Source: Aricia agestis | Taxonomy: Eukaryota > Arthropoda > Insecta > Lepidoptera > Lycaenidae | Direction: 5' to 3' | Assembly (NCBI RefSeq): GCF_905147365.1 | Contig: NC_056409.1 | Span: 17,427,001 to 17,491,000 of the forward strand | DNA length: 64,000 nt | Part shown: piece by piece, positions 31,427 to 43,221 of the stretch | Position numbering within the stretch: the first letter of the stretch is position 1 | Layout: every line of letters begins with the position of its first letter | The notes under the pieces: model-generated | Databases searched by the model: none | What the model was told of the DNA's origin: nothing | Seen by the model: the letters and a program-made list of their open reading frames with translations, nothing else | Translations under genes and position numbers: made by a program

Positions 31427-31567
31427 TAACTAACGACTGCACTCAGAGATATTTAATGATGATTTAACTTCGGTTTAATGAAGAGTTTGACAGACAATGT
31501 ATAGGAATTATGTCAAAGTCTTCATTTAATTACGGTTAAGTAATTTTGACACGAGTGCGGCAGTTAC
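31427..31567. mobile_element. Small fold-back MITE
   Basis: The left arm (GACTGCACTC, GATTTAACTTCGGTTTAATGA, GAGTTTGACA) pairs imperfectly with the right arm (TGTCAAAGTC, TTCATTTAATTACGGTTAAG, CGAGTGCGGCAGTTA). No coding capacity. Confidence 0.5.
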
Positions 31568-32312
31568 ACACCAACGTAACATATAAAGTACAAACCACAA
31601 ACTAGCGTAGACAGTGCATTACAGCTGTTTTCATTCATGAATGTATTTAGTAGACGCGACCCCTTACATAATTACGGCGGGCGTCGACCCGCCGCGACTT
31701 TGACCCACTTCTTACTCTAATTTCAGCGTCTCACCCTCGAGACAATAATATCTAGACGGCGCGGCGTCTCGCAAGCTTTTCACATAATATTATATTCTGA
31801 AGGATCGAAAAAAAGATATTAAGCTTTGAAAATCTAGAAGAATTTCCACCGATCTACAATACATACTGTATTGCCAATTAGCCAAAAATAATTATCATTA
31901 TTATTAACTTTACCATTACAAAGACGTAACGCGGCGACGCTCACATTCCTTAATGTAACTCAATTTTGTTGTTCTATACTATTATTAGCCTTCTTTGATA
32001 TATTTCATACGTTACTCACATATTACTGTAACAAAGATATCGAGTGATCCCTCGAATATTATTTTATCCGACCCTTTTTACCTTTCAAATTGTTCATAAT
32101 GAAACATAAATATTATATACGTAAAGGATAATTTTAAGTAATTTATTCAAAGGCTTGAGGATAATATATAAACCTGTCTGAATTTTGGTTATGATAGACT
32201 TTGGAGACTTTTTTGGCGGCAATTTCATACCTAGATAAAGGAGGTTATCATTAAATAACAAGCCTAAGAAATCTTATAATTTTTTTTTTACACTAACTAC
32301 TTGTTTTTTTTT

Positions 32313-32353
32313 ACACAGTTAATCCAAGTATTTGGGTTTTGGATTAACTGTGT
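32313..32353. other. 15-bp perfect hairpin
   Basis: ACACAGTTAATCCAA and TTGGATTAACTGTGT are exact complements with an 11-nt loop. A related half-site (TTTGGATTAACCGTGT) is at about 32429-32444. Probably the remains of a small repeat. Confidence 0.6.
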
Positions 32354-34109
32354 TTAAACCTGCTTTCTGTTTTTTTTTTCACTTTATATGTTCGTACCTA
32401 CCTAGTGTGTTGAAAAAGTAGTGAAGTATTTGGATTAACCGTGTCTACAAAAGTTTTCGATTAAACCGGCGCGCTCAGGACGCTCCAACTCCGTCCCAGT
32501 AAAGTGTTTCGAATACAACTTAAACTATTTACTAGTTTAAAGTCAACAGTGTAATTCTGTTTGTGCACTGAAGTGGGACTGGCGGAATTAATGTTTGTAC
32601 ACTTATCGTGTAAACGGACGAAATACGAATATTTTCATAAAATATGTCGTTGTCGAGTTTTTGAAAATATTAAAACTTCGTACTTAGTTTGGTGTTGTTA
32701 CATTGTTTAGTAATAATTTTGTAATAATTATTTACCACTAATTGATAATATATAATAAAAGTTTGTCCAACTAAAAATAACACAAATTCACAACGAAAGG
32801 TTCTAAACATATTTATTGTTACTATTCATATTTATACTACCCTCCAAAAACCGAAATTACAAAGGAATTTAAGTAACGTATAATATTATAAATATTGCCA
32901 TCTCATTCAATTCCAAAATAAACATGTTACAACGTTATAAAGAAACGTACTTAAAAGGTCGTAACCCTTCGACACATTGTTCCGAACACATCTTCGTAGA
33001 TTATTCCCATAAAATAAATTTACACATAAATCGTGTATGGCTTTTTCGATACGATCACGCCGGATGAGTTTCAAAGTCGATTATTTTCAATCATTACTTT
33101 TTACGGGAACTGTGCATGAGAGCAGTCGGATCAGGCGATAATAAAACGGGTCAAAGTGGTGTGAAAATGGGAAAGGGATGTATCCTTAGATTGATTTTTT
33201 ATGAGTCCACTCGTAAATCGATCATAACAAAATTGACTTTGATAGAGATCGCTATTTTCGATATTTAGTGAATTCCCTGAATTGGATGAATGAATTTTAA
33301 AATATAATAAATGATACATGATGCCTGTAACTTCGTTCCTGCAGAAATTTGTTTATTGCGCGAGGACCATATTTTTTTTTTCAGAAAAGGACTTATATAT
33401 ATTTAGTCTCAGGACTCAGGAGGCCTTCCCTCGAAGTAATAAATATCCGTATACAATTTATGAAAATCATCTTAGCGATTTAAGCGATAAGGTAGAACAG
33501 ACAAAAATACTGTCGCATACTTTATTATGAATGATTCAAAATAATATTAATGACTTTTGTGCCATAAACATAATTTAAATAGAATGTAAAATAATTACAC
33601 TTTACATTTGCTAAACTAGCTAAAGAAATTAAGATTACATTGTCAAAATGTAATAGTTCTCAATGTAATATTCTAAAGTTTAAGTTGAGTAAAACGTTTT
33701 GTGTACAGTACTTAGAGCGAGGCGTCTGCAGTCATTACACAGAATCTCATGAGACCGATTTAATTTGCAACTCCGTGTGAGGCTGTATTGTCGGTTAACG
33801 ACTGTTTAGTGTGGTGTAACCGCGCGTCTTCACGGACAGAATACATCTGGTGTTTATTAGAGTTTAATTGTCGGTTAGTCAACTGCTTAGACTTAAGAGG
33901 GCCATCTGCAGATGTACACTATGAAATATGTGCGAATGGTTAAAATTACGTTTAGCTATTGAAAGGAAAAAGCATCACGAGCTATTAGATATTTCCATAT
34001 TATTATTTCGCCCATCCTATATCAGTGTACCTACTATAGGACAATGAATTCGAAATAGAAGTATTCGTCAGCAATATATATAAAGCCCCGGCCAAACTGC
34101 TCAACAATA
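32354..34109. other. No recognisable feature
   Basis: AT-rich sequence without recognised exons or repeat families. Slightly GC-richer patches near 32460-32520 and 33720-33850 lack paired splice sites. Confidence 0.35.
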
Positions 34110-34327
34110 GATCATATCCACACCCTTGGACAACTAATAGAAAAGTTCAACGAGTAGATACAAAAAAAAGCTATACATAGCTTTTGTGGATTACTCCAAA
34201 ACGTTTGACAGCAAGGTCCATCCATCTATATATACTGCTCTAACTGCTCTAACTAATATACATAAAAAATACAAATAATTAGAAACACAGATATCCGCAT
34301 GAAATCAAAGATAAAGGATGCACTCCA

Positions 34328-34670
34328 TTTTTTTTTTTTTTATGAAATAAGGGGGCAAACGAGCAAACGGGTCACCTGATGGAAAGCAACTTCCCTCGCC
34401 CATGGACACTCGCAACATCAGAAGAGCTGCAAGTGCGTTGCCGGCCTTTTAAGGGGAATAGGGTAATACGGGAGGGTAGAGAAGGGAAGGGAAGGGAATA
34501 GTTGAGGGTAGGGAAGGGAATAGGGTAGGGGCTAGGGGATTGGGCCTCCGGTAAACTCACTCACTCGGCGAAACACAGCGCAAGCGCTGTTTCACGCCGG
34601 TTTTCTGTGAGAACGTGGTATTTATCCGGTCGAGCCGGCCCATTCGTGCCGAAGCATGGCTCTCCCACGT
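34328..34670 (-). mobile_element. A-tailed SINE-like retroposon, copy a
   Basis: On the - strand it begins GTGGGAGAGCCATGCTTCGG, has GCGCTTGCGCTGTGTTTCGC, a (CCCTA/TTCCC)n pyrimidine-rich middle and a 3' part CAGGTGACCCGTTTGCTCGT that ends in poly(A). Five copies occur in this window. No pol III boxes are obvious and the superfamily is not known to me. A short duplication (TCCATTT) flanks it inside the LINE relic. Confidence 0.75.
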
Positions 34671-34748
34671 TTCCATTTCTGTTAAAACAGAAATGGAGTT
34701 GGGCTGGACACCTTTTCCGATATAGGTGGACTTACCTTGCAACTAAAT

Positions 34749-35103
34749 AATAGCTCCCACACCGGTTTCGGTGATGGTGGCCGGTTTCATTGAAACCAGG
34801 CCAGCTACGCAGGAGTAATTTTATAGTGACCAAGTGTGTGCGCAGAATACAAGAGCTCTCTCTATACCTTTTACTCTCATAACCCAGTGGGATGGAAGAC
34901 CGACACGACCGGCGAGAGATCAGGCGCAGGACCGACTTTTTACATGCCCATCCGACGCATGGATCATCTTACTTGTCAGACAATCAGGTGATCAGCCTGC
35001 ATTGTCCTTACCAAACTTGGAAATAACATGTTTCCAACGCGGAAATCGAACCCACGACCTCCGAGTCAAGAGCCGCGCTCTATACCACTAGACCACGGAG
35101 GCG
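34749..35103 (-). mobile_element. tRNA-headed SINE with 12-bp target duplication
   Basis: The - strand head CCTCCGTGGTCTAGTGGTAT (A box) and GGGTTCGATTTCC (B box) is tRNA-derived. The 3' end GCGTAGCTGGCCTGGTTTCA with GAAACCGGCC hairpins runs to the insertion site. TTGCAACTAAAT occurs at both borders (34737-34748 and 35104-35115), an exact 12-bp target-site duplication. It lies within the LINE relic. Confidence 0.85.
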
Positions 35104-35290
35104 TTGCAACTAAATGATGATGATGAGATGAGAAAGAAAAGATGGGCAGATGACATCACAAAAATAGCAGGGAAAAGCTGGATGCAAACTGTTAAAGACA
35201 GAGACAGGTGGAAAGAAATGGAGGAGGCTTTTACCCAGAATGAGGCCACGTAGCAACGGCAAAAATTAACAATAAAAAAATTTTAGAAGA

Positions 35291-36507
35291 AGAGATGTAT
35301 GTTTTAATTTACTTTATTGTTCATAATAAGATTCAAATTAAATATGTTTGTTTAAAACTAACATTTTGTATTTATCATACTCAAACATTATAAATACGAC
35401 CCAACATTCCATTTAAAAGATACAAATACTAAGAGGACAATACCACGAGTAGACTTTCCTAAAGTCCCTCTTTCAAAGTCCGGAGCCATTTCATTTTCTT
35501 ATGAAAACGAACTCGGACTTTTAGAGAGCGTACGTTAGAGAAACACGTAACATATATTACTGTCTGCAGCTGCATTTCTAATTAGCAGAGGTCAAGAGAA
35601 AATTGCGAACGGAGAGAAATATTCCTGTGTGCTATTCAGACCTTAGATGTAATTGCTAGAGCGTAGTTTGTACGAACAAAAGATTAATTGTGGTGTTTTA
35701 TACAAACGCTCTTATGCGAATAAATAATACAGGTGTGCTGTTAGATTTAAGTGCTAATAATATGACCTTTGGAGCTATTGATTTGATTCCTCATTTATGT
35801 ATTGGTGCCTTATTAAGAACTTTTGTATTGGTTACCAACGTCGTAAGCACGCTGCAAATGGTGGTGTCATAAAAGCATTTGAGTCCTGCAATAATTACGT
35901 GTCCAAAATAACGAAGGTCGCTGAGCTATGATCACTTGAACACTGCTGAGATGAATTGTTGCTAATTATGAAAACGCGTGCAAAAAATACGTGTACGGTA
36001 ATAAAAAAAATCGCGGAACCCATTTCGTATTAAACAATGGCCGATGTCCATGGACGTCGAAATAAAAGCAGCTATTGATAAAGTTTTCCCGAGGATTTTT
36101 CCATTTGTAGTAGACCAATGTTACACACGAGGTTTGTCCTTTATCATTTGCTGATAATATAAAAAAGTTGCAAACAAATAAACCGCACCGCAAACCTGGT
36201 TTTGTCGAATTAAGCATGAACCAGACATAATCCATCTGCTAAGCGACTTCGTTACTTAAGAGGTATAATTACAAGAACGGTAGAGAATTATGTTGTTCAG
36301 CTAATTACTTAATTTCACGGGACGTTAATGTGCTACGAAATGCGAACGAGAAATTAAGAGCTGGGGCTCGATTCTAATACCTGGAATGGCGTTTCCATAG
36401 CAGGTTTTCCACGCGCGATCAAGAGAATCTTAGAATAAAGTGACATTCGAGATGAGGATCGTGTAGAGTTTAAGTTACTTTATAATTCTTGTTTAAAAAA
36501 ATACGTG
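35291..36507. other. No recognisable feature
   Basis: AT-rich sequence; no exon, RNA gene or repeat family recognised. Confidence 0.4.
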
Positions 36508-36733
36508 TGTAACTCGCGGACTGCCGCGGTAAAGCTATTGCATAGCATTTTTTATCAACTTATACAATAATTATAATGTGTGGCAACGTCGCACGAGCAC
36601 CACACACCGAGCCACACCGAGCCGAAGTCTGCCGAACTGAAACAAATGTTAGGTGTTTTTCGTTACGGGATTTCTTGATCGGTCACCGTTCTCAAAATCC
36701 GCGATAAAAGCTATGCAATAGTTAAAAATTGTT
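36508..36733. repeat. Inverted-repeat element (GCGGTAAAGCTATTGCATAG family), copy 1
   Basis: The left end (CCGCGGTAAAGCTATTGC) is complementary to the right end (CGCGATAAAAGCTATGCAAT). The second copy at 56775-57321 shares GCCGAAGTCTG and CGTTACGGGATTTCTTGAT-like blocks and carries a SINE-like insertion that is absent here. Confidence 0.6.
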
Positions 36734-37015
36734 TACTTATGACCATAATAATAATACTTACTATTATACTAGTTCTCACATTTTTATAGACAGAAGTAGA
36801 GTAAAAGAAAAGGGGAAAATTGCAAATTGAGTTATCCGTAATTTGTAGTTTCGTTATATTATGCTGTTTTATATACGTACTACGTAAATGTTAACTCATA
36901 TATTATGTACTTACTAATAAAAATATTTAATCTATATTCTATTTTACCTATATTTAATTATTTTAAATATTTAATATATATTCTATTTTTAAATATTTAA
37001 TCTATATTATATGTT

Positions 37016-37100
37016 CCCGGGAACCGGAACTTTTACGGAAAATTCCGGTTCCCGGGCGATGAACGAATTTAGGCGCAACGGAGTTGCGGGCGTCATCTAG
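37016..37100 (+). mobile_element. Helitron-like 3' end with 14-bp hairpin
   Basis: CCCGGGAACCGGAA and TTCCGGTTCCCGGG (37016-37029, 37043-37056) are perfect complements. They are followed by GCGCAACGGAGTTGCGGGCG and TCATCTAG|T, the terminus also seen at 50522. The 5' part was not delimited. Confidence 0.6.
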
Positions 37101-37171
37101 TAATTTTACTAAATAAAGTAGTGGTTAACAGTATTCATAAAATATTCATAATATTATGTTGTTGTTTTCAG

Positions 37172-37248
37172 TATTTGTTCCTACGCCGGAGCTACAAACT
37201 TAGATTGCAAAAACTTCAAGAAAACAAGAAGATATTGGAAGAGTTTTG
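37172..37248 (+). other. Candidate micro-exon 3 (77 nt)
   Basis: Acceptor GTTGTTGTTTTCAG, donor TTG|GTAAGT. In chain phase it reads ICSYAGATNLDCKNFKKTRR then YWKSF and leaves one base. A second frame is also open (YLFLRRSYKLRLQKLQENKK), but it does not connect in phase to the downstream Ig exon. No family is recognised. The SINE at 37279 starts only 30 bp downstream. Confidence 0.25.
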
Positions 37249-37278
37249 GTAAGTTATTTAGTATTAGAATATTTAGAC

Positions 37279-37800
37279 GACCTCTGTGGCTCAATTGGTT
37301 GAGTGTGTGGCAACTCAAGCCGGTGGTCGCGAGTTTGAATCCCGCTGATGGAACAAAAAGTTTTCAATGTTCCTGGGTCTGAATGTGTATTAAATATGTG
37401 TATGATATAATAAAAATCTTAAATATATGTATCTGTATATATAAAACTCAAAGGTGACTGATTGACATAGTGATCTATCAACGCACAGCCCAAACCACTG
37501 GACGGATCGGGCTGAAATTTGGCATGCAGGTAGATGTTATAACGTAGGCATCCGCTAAGAAAGGATTTTGATAAATTCCAACCCCAAGGGGTTCAAATAG
37601 GGGATGAAAGTTTGTATATAATAATACTTCTTAACGCGAGCGAAACCGCGGGCAAAAGCTCGTAGTATATAAAAGTATTAAATATATTATTTCCGTTGTC
37701 TGGTACCTGTAACACAAGTCCTTCAGGTACTTAGCACGATGCCAGACTGACGTGGTGTGAAGCGTCCATAGATATTATTATATTATTATTGTTGTATCTA
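37279..37800 (+). mobile_element. tRNA-headed SINE copy 2, split by a Helitron
   Basis: Same family as 24668-24963: head GACCTCTGTGGCTCA with A and B boxes (the B box has decayed to AGTTTGAATCC), the same 3' GGTGTGAAGCGTCCATAG and an (ATT)n tail. It is interrupted at 37432-37662 by a Helitron; the SINE sequence resumes exactly where it stopped. Confidence 0.8.
37432..37662 (+). mobile_element. 231-bp Helitron inserted in a SINE at A|T
   Basis: It starts TCTGTATATATAAAACTC after A (37431) and ends with CGCGAGCGAAACCGCGGGCA and AAAGCTCG before T (37663). The uninterrupted SINE at 24668 reads ATGTATAGTATAAAA across this point, so the empty site, lack of target duplication and A|T insertion are all shown directly. 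The 3' end CTCG deviates from the usual CTRR. Confidence 0.85.
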
Positions 37801-40143
37801 GCTCATGCTACCTTTTTTCCAATTTCACTTAAATGCAAGACATGAGTGGATAAAGTAGATAACTATCATTTTACAACATAACAGCAATTACTCATTTTTT
37901 CCTAATAATTTGAACAAATCTTGTAACTTTCCTACTTCATGATCTAGCTAATTTATATATCTATATAGAATCCACATTTTCCTAGTCCTATATTATCCTC
38001 CATTTATGCAAGAAAGCTACAGTTTTCAAATTGTTAGTTACCCACTTTACCCACTTATGTCACACTACACAATTAGCTTGGAACTATAGATTAGTACTTA
38101 AACTATAACAAAACTTTCTTATAATAACATCTAAGTTTACGTTATAAAATGAACTTAAAATAAGCAGAGCACAATAGAATAAATGGCGAAATCTCGCTGC
38201 AATTTTAAACTAGAAGAAATTGAGTGCGGTGGAAATAAAAATGTGAAGAAATTTCTAAACAGGAGCAGTTTTCTAGGTGTAAACCATTACAGAGAGTAGT
38301 CGTAAAGCTCCATAAAGCGTTCCAGCAGTCTGGAAATATGAGTCGAGTCTCACACTGAGACAGATCATAAATATTAAACTTCAGGGCGACTCGTGATCCG
38401 CGAGATAAATTCTAAACAAAGTACGAGAGTAAATCTTAATTTAAGTTTTATTTATTTTTGTAGCGGCTGCAGCTTGATATGCTGTAGCTTAAAATTAACG
38501 ATACACTCGTAGTACTCGTACTAGTTTATAGCGCACTTCAGCTGTTAAGACCATTTTAGAGGTCGTCATAAGCAAGTCATTATTTACATTTTATAATATT
38601 TGCCATCAAATTTCTTATCTTCGGAAAAAATAACAAAATTAATTAATTCAAGAACGTCTCAAATCTGCCTATTCTAGTATGAATTTAATTATTTCAATGC
38701 ACTCTTTTATTTTCTTTAAAGTGAAATCCTTTTCAATGCGGCCGCAGCGAGAAGAACAAACATCGTATTATTTTTATTGAAATCCTTTTAATGTGATTGT
38801 GTTTTAATTTGTATAACAGCGACGGGTAAACTGAGAGATAAAACGCCAAGTTTATGAATCTACATTTGTATATTATTTGAAAGAGGTTAGGACTCGAAGC
38901 ATAAATACCTGGTGAAGGAAAACATTTCCTCATACTTTACGTGAAATTATATTTAAACGCATGAAAATATTACTTTAATTTAAATGTTGTTTTATTGTTT
39001 TCTAAAGAGTTATTAATTTGTTTGCATGTTGATGTTGAATAATAGCAGCGAGCGAAGAGTATTTGTATGCAGCAAGGAATTATCATTGCATTTAATGTAA
39101 TTACATTTATAATGAGTATAAAGCCCCGTGTTCAATGTATAAACATCCCCCCCCGCCCAGGAATAAATTACATTATTTTCGCTTCAGTGACAATTGCCAC
39201 AATCACGCGTAAATTGCTCGGCAAAATTTCATTTTGACTGACCGAATCGTTTTTAATGTCCTGACAAATACATCTTTTATAATATAAGTATTTTAAAGAA
39301 TTATTAAAACCAAATGCTAAACTATACTGAATCTGTGAAGAACGACTACTGTTGTGCTACTGTCCTACGAAACGCAAACAAAATGTTAGACAGAGCTGTC
39401 TCGCTTAAATGACTCAAGACATGTAATGTGTTACTTCAGAGACAGCTGTGGCAAACCCACGCTCCAAAGTCCAAGTATCTTATTGCATGGGGTCATTACA
39501 ATTATTTTTACTAAATAGTTCCATTTTCATCGATAGCTGTCAGTCAGGCTTTGCTATAAATTGCCATGGCTTAGCCTGAGCCCATCTTGTCATCCACCGG
39601 CCAGAAACACCTTTCAAAGAAACTCTGATTTTCCACTAATTACTTTAAACTTAACTATGTACCAAAGTTATTTTACTAAACTTAAACGCGTTACATGGTA
39701 TCTTAGCTAAGTAAACTTTTTTCTTACATCTATTTACCTCGTGAGAGAAAGAGCGTAGTACTAAAAAACTATCTCCTTCGCGTTATCCAATCCAAACAAA
39801 AACAAAACAAAAATGAAGCACCCATCGTTAAGTAGAACGATGAGAGATAACAGAGAACAGGAAAAAGAAAAGATAAATAAGTAATTAGAAGCCACAAGTC
39901 CGTGGCTATAGTCGCAGTCGGTTATGGCGTCGAAGTTAATGATCGCGGTCGTTAACGATACGCCGCACGATACCCATTCATCACAACCGTCATTTGTACC
40001 AATAGCGGAATTGTATTATACTGTGTTACAACATCGAACATAATACGATTAAGCGATACAAGCATAGAGGCGGCTTTTGAGAAGTAACGTAGAATTTAAA
40101 AAGTTCTGTCTAAAGTACGAGCTACTACTACATCCAAGACATG
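37801..40143. other. No recognisable feature
   Basis: 2.3 kb AT-rich intron-like sequence; no splice-bounded coding stretch or repeat family recognised. Confidence 0.4.
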
Positions 40144-40190
40144 ATCAAAATTATTATTGAAAAGTTAAACTTTTCAATAATAATTTTGAT
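40144..40190. other. 47-bp palindrome with 1-nt spacer
   Basis: The 23-bp arms (starting ATCAAAATTATTATTGAAAA) are exact complements around a single A. No flanking repeat was recognised. Confidence 0.9.
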
Positions 40191-41533
40191 TCTGACTTTT
40201 TTACACATCACCCAATGAACTATCTTGATGAAGATACTTTGGGTTTCGGGAGAGGACAGTTTTCTCGTTCGAAAATGTACAAGTGATAATTGAGTTTTAG
40301 ATATAAATAAACTGCGGGCGGTATCATATAAAATACTACCGGAGAATATAAATAACAGATATAATGTATAACATTCATTATATTTAGAACTCTCATAGTT
40401 AATTATCCGGCCTACAGGCTCTGAGTAATATTTCCACATCAGCCTGGACAAAACGAGATTCATTTAACCGCTAAGGAACAAATACGTAGCGATTCGCTCT
40501 TTCATTTTCTCGCAAGGTATTTTATTGCTTTGGGGGCTCCTTCATTTTCGTGCTCAGCAGGAAAAATAAGGCCTCAGCTTATAACGAATTGAAATATATT
40601 ATTCTCTCACGGAAGACCTAATCGTTTGGTTTATTGAATTAATATATTCATTTTGTGTGCCTTTGTCATTTTGAATCTAATTTTTTCCTGAAATGCATAT
40701 CATTAAGTTATACCTTACAACGTAAGGATCTTGTGTCACTCAGATGGATGCGAGTATGCAACACATGTCTATCAAGTGACACTTCATATTTGTATAACAA
40801 AATATTATATTATGGTAAAGGCCACAAACAGGTAAACTTTCAGCATTACGAAACCGAGGAAGGTCTGGCCATCGCAGGCTCTTACTCTAATAAGTTTTAA
40901 AAGTCAACGCATGCCAAACGAACTTTGCCAGTATGTTAGTCGTTTTAGCACAAGCTTGACGAAATTTGTAAAGACAGTCACGAAAAATAAACATAGCTTT
41001 TATTATACAAAATCTATGGTTACATTATAAGCCAAAGCAAGCGTGAAGTCTATTTCTCCAGAAAGAATGCACTTTGGACATAGCACGAAACTTTCTGAAT
41101 CAAGTTTTGTTTGCATTTTGAAACTACAGTAAAGGCTACAATATAAAGAACTGTAATATTTCAGTCAGCTATAAAAGGTCACTGTTTGAGTACAGGCTGT
41201 ACGAAAATATTTTCCAGGACACTGCTGGTCAGTCAAAGGAAACTTTCGGTAGTGGAATAGTTTTTTAAATTTTTCGTTATAGCTTTATGTTGTGGGCGGT
41301 GGCCGGTGGGTGAAACCCGGGAGACGTGGATTTTGATTTTTGTACGTAAAGTCTCGTTTCGGATCGGCCTTTGTTCTCAGATTTTTGTGCTCGTCCATTT
41401 TCATTCAACTCGCTAGCATTTCTAATTAACGAGATGCGTCCTGCATTTGACTAAAAGCACTTCAATAAAGATCGATATATAATTTATAAATTTTTTACTA
41501 ACAACGATGTCACCGATAATGAATGAAGCTCAA
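40191..41533. other. No recognisable feature
   Basis: AT-rich; short open frames near 40655-40900 are not supported by splice signals or motifs. Confidence 0.4.
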
Positions 41534-41739
41534 TCTAATATATAAAAATAAGTCGGGTTTTCCTTCCTGACGCTATAACTCTAGAACGCACGAACCGATT
41601 TCCACGGTTTTGCATTCGTTGGAAAGGTCTCGGGCTCCGTGAGGTATATAGCAAAAAAAATCAGAAACAACTTCAAGAGAAAAGCAGGAAAACATGGAAA
41701 ATTATTTTATGGCAAAACAACGTTTGCCAGGACAGCTAG
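41534..41739 (+). mobile_element. Short Helitron-like element
   Basis: TC after A at the start (TCTAATATATAAAAATAAG) and GGCAAAACAACGTTTGCC hairpin, AGGACAG, CTAG|T at the end. No coding capacity. Confidence 0.7.
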
Positions 41740-42033
41740 TGTTCCAATAAAATTAGGCTTTCGTCTATTTGTGACTGAAAGTAATAACGTAGTAAATTAA
41801 GTGTCTAAAACATATTTTTTATACCTAGTCGTCAAGACGATCATTAATTTTGAGAATACCTTCAACCTGTGCTTCGAGAGAAGCAGAAAATAAGAATTCA
41901 ATATAAAAACGTAATAAAAGTTATCGTACGAAACGAAAGCGAAGGAAACGGCTTATTTCGTTCACCTCATATTTATTCTGTTACTAACGTACAATAAATA
42001 AAATAAGGTTTTAATATACTGGTATGTTTACAG

Positions 42034-42093
42034 CTATATGGTGCTCGTTAGCGGGGAGACTGGCCGCTCTCAAACGGCTCAAACGTACCTCGG
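42034..42093 (+). other. Candidate micro-exon 4 (60 nt)
   Basis: Acceptor ATACTGGTATGTTTACAG, donor CGG|GTAAGT. In the phase demanded by the first Ig exon it encodes IWCSLAGRLAALKRLKRTS, with GC-rich third positions like the genuine exons, and leaves one base that completes the Asp codon at 43222. The peptide is not Ig-like. Confidence 0.25.
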
Positions 42094-43058
42094 GTAAGTA
42101 ATTTCTTCATATTTCATGATTTACTTTACTTTCCTTTAAATGTTCCACGTGACTTCGTCTATTGAGTGTAGCTTGAAACTAATCTGACTTTAAGCTTACT
42201 TTTTGGTTTAAAGCAGTGTGCTAGAGCTATTTCTGAAACTATTTAATTAGGTCTAAATTCTTGCAAATATATATAATTATCCTAAATATACTTATATAAT
42301 TATCCTGAATATTATATTACTGATATATAATAGCGAAAGTTTAAATGGATTGATGGATTGGTGGGATGAATGCGATACTCAATCACCGGCTATACAGCCT
42401 GATTTAGATCTGGATGACATTCAAACTAGGCGTATAAATAGATTATATTTTATGCGAAATTTTTAGTCCATGGGAACAGAGTTGGGTCTTGAACTGTAGG
42501 TATAAACTTTTACCTTTAATTCTATGCGAGAGTCAGGATTTAAACTGTATGAACTATATTATATTATGTATAGATGCCTTTAGTCAAAACCGTAAGAAAA
42601 GGCGCAAACCACCACACTGTGCACTTTCATCTTCAATTTTTGTCATCTTCTCTCATCCAACTTTCGTATTGGCGTATTCAATAATTTAATACGTTAACGA
42701 ACGCAATGCCAACATTGTCATTTCTGTTGCAGCTTAGAGAAAAGTAATACACCGGGTTGCAACTTGTAGTGTCTGTCAGCTTATTATAACATGTGCGACG
42801 AGAACATTTTACTGGGTGGAATATGTGCGCCTTATTTGGTCATAAGAAATTCCAGAAAAAAAGAACAAAGCGAAAGTTTTAGATACTGTCAGAGGGCATG
42901 CGTCACGGGCATGCCTTATATGGCGCATATGTTGACTGCGCTATGATGCATGCCCTTAATGAACAAAAAAGGCACAGTATGGATATAGCTAATCAGCACT
43001 ACAGTACAAGGTTAAAGCATTTTATGTAGATGTTTATTACTTTTACTGGTAACTCTTT
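42094..43058. other. No recognisable feature
   Basis: Intron-like AT-rich sequence; no repeat family assigned. Confidence 0.4.
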
Positions 43059-43221
43059 GAAGCTGGTTCTCTGGAATATTATATGTTGACAAATTCTATC
43101 TCTGTGGTTGACACTCTAGAGCTGGTACATTGTTTCGGCATTTCTATATATATGTTGATTATGGACTGGTCTGAAGCTGGTACACACGTTCAAGCTATGC
43201 TATACAGATGCATGTTGACAG
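43059..43221 (+). repeat. Degenerate 55-59-bp repeats leading into the Ig5 exon
   Basis: GAGCTGGTNCAC-like words occur at 43059, 43118, 43173 and 43231 with spacing 59, 55 and 58, each preceded by a TGTTGAC-like word. The last unit is the start of the coding exon itself (GACAGACTC...GGAGCTGGTTTACACGTTC). The intron end thus looks like diverged copies of the exon start. Confidence 0.5.

Larger units (their letters stand above)
34110..35290 (+). pseudogene. RTE-like LINE ORF2 relic split by two retroposons
   Basis: Pieces of one LINE reverse-transcriptase frame survive. The first includes the core LYIAFVDYSKTFDS (about 34171-34212), with a stop and frameshift just before it. The second lies at 34671-34748, in the WSWAGH-type region. 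The third (35104-35290) is the C terminus RWADDITKIAGKSWMQTVKD ending EEAFTQNEAT and TAG at 35251. A SINE-like element (34328-34670) and a tRNA-headed SINE (34749-35103) interrupt it. The distance between RT core and C terminus is too short for an intact ORF2, so an internal deletion preceded or accompanied these insertions. Confidence 0.75.

Noticed and set aside
35040..35103. tRNA-like sequence on the - strand
   Set aside because: Head of a SINE with an exact 12-bp target duplication, not a free-standing tRNA gene.
1..43221. Search for Ig1-Ig4 exons of the Dscam-like gene
   Set aside because: No D-x-G-x-Y-x-C or paired Cys/Trp Ig exon was recognised upstream of 43222; these exons are presumably before the window start.
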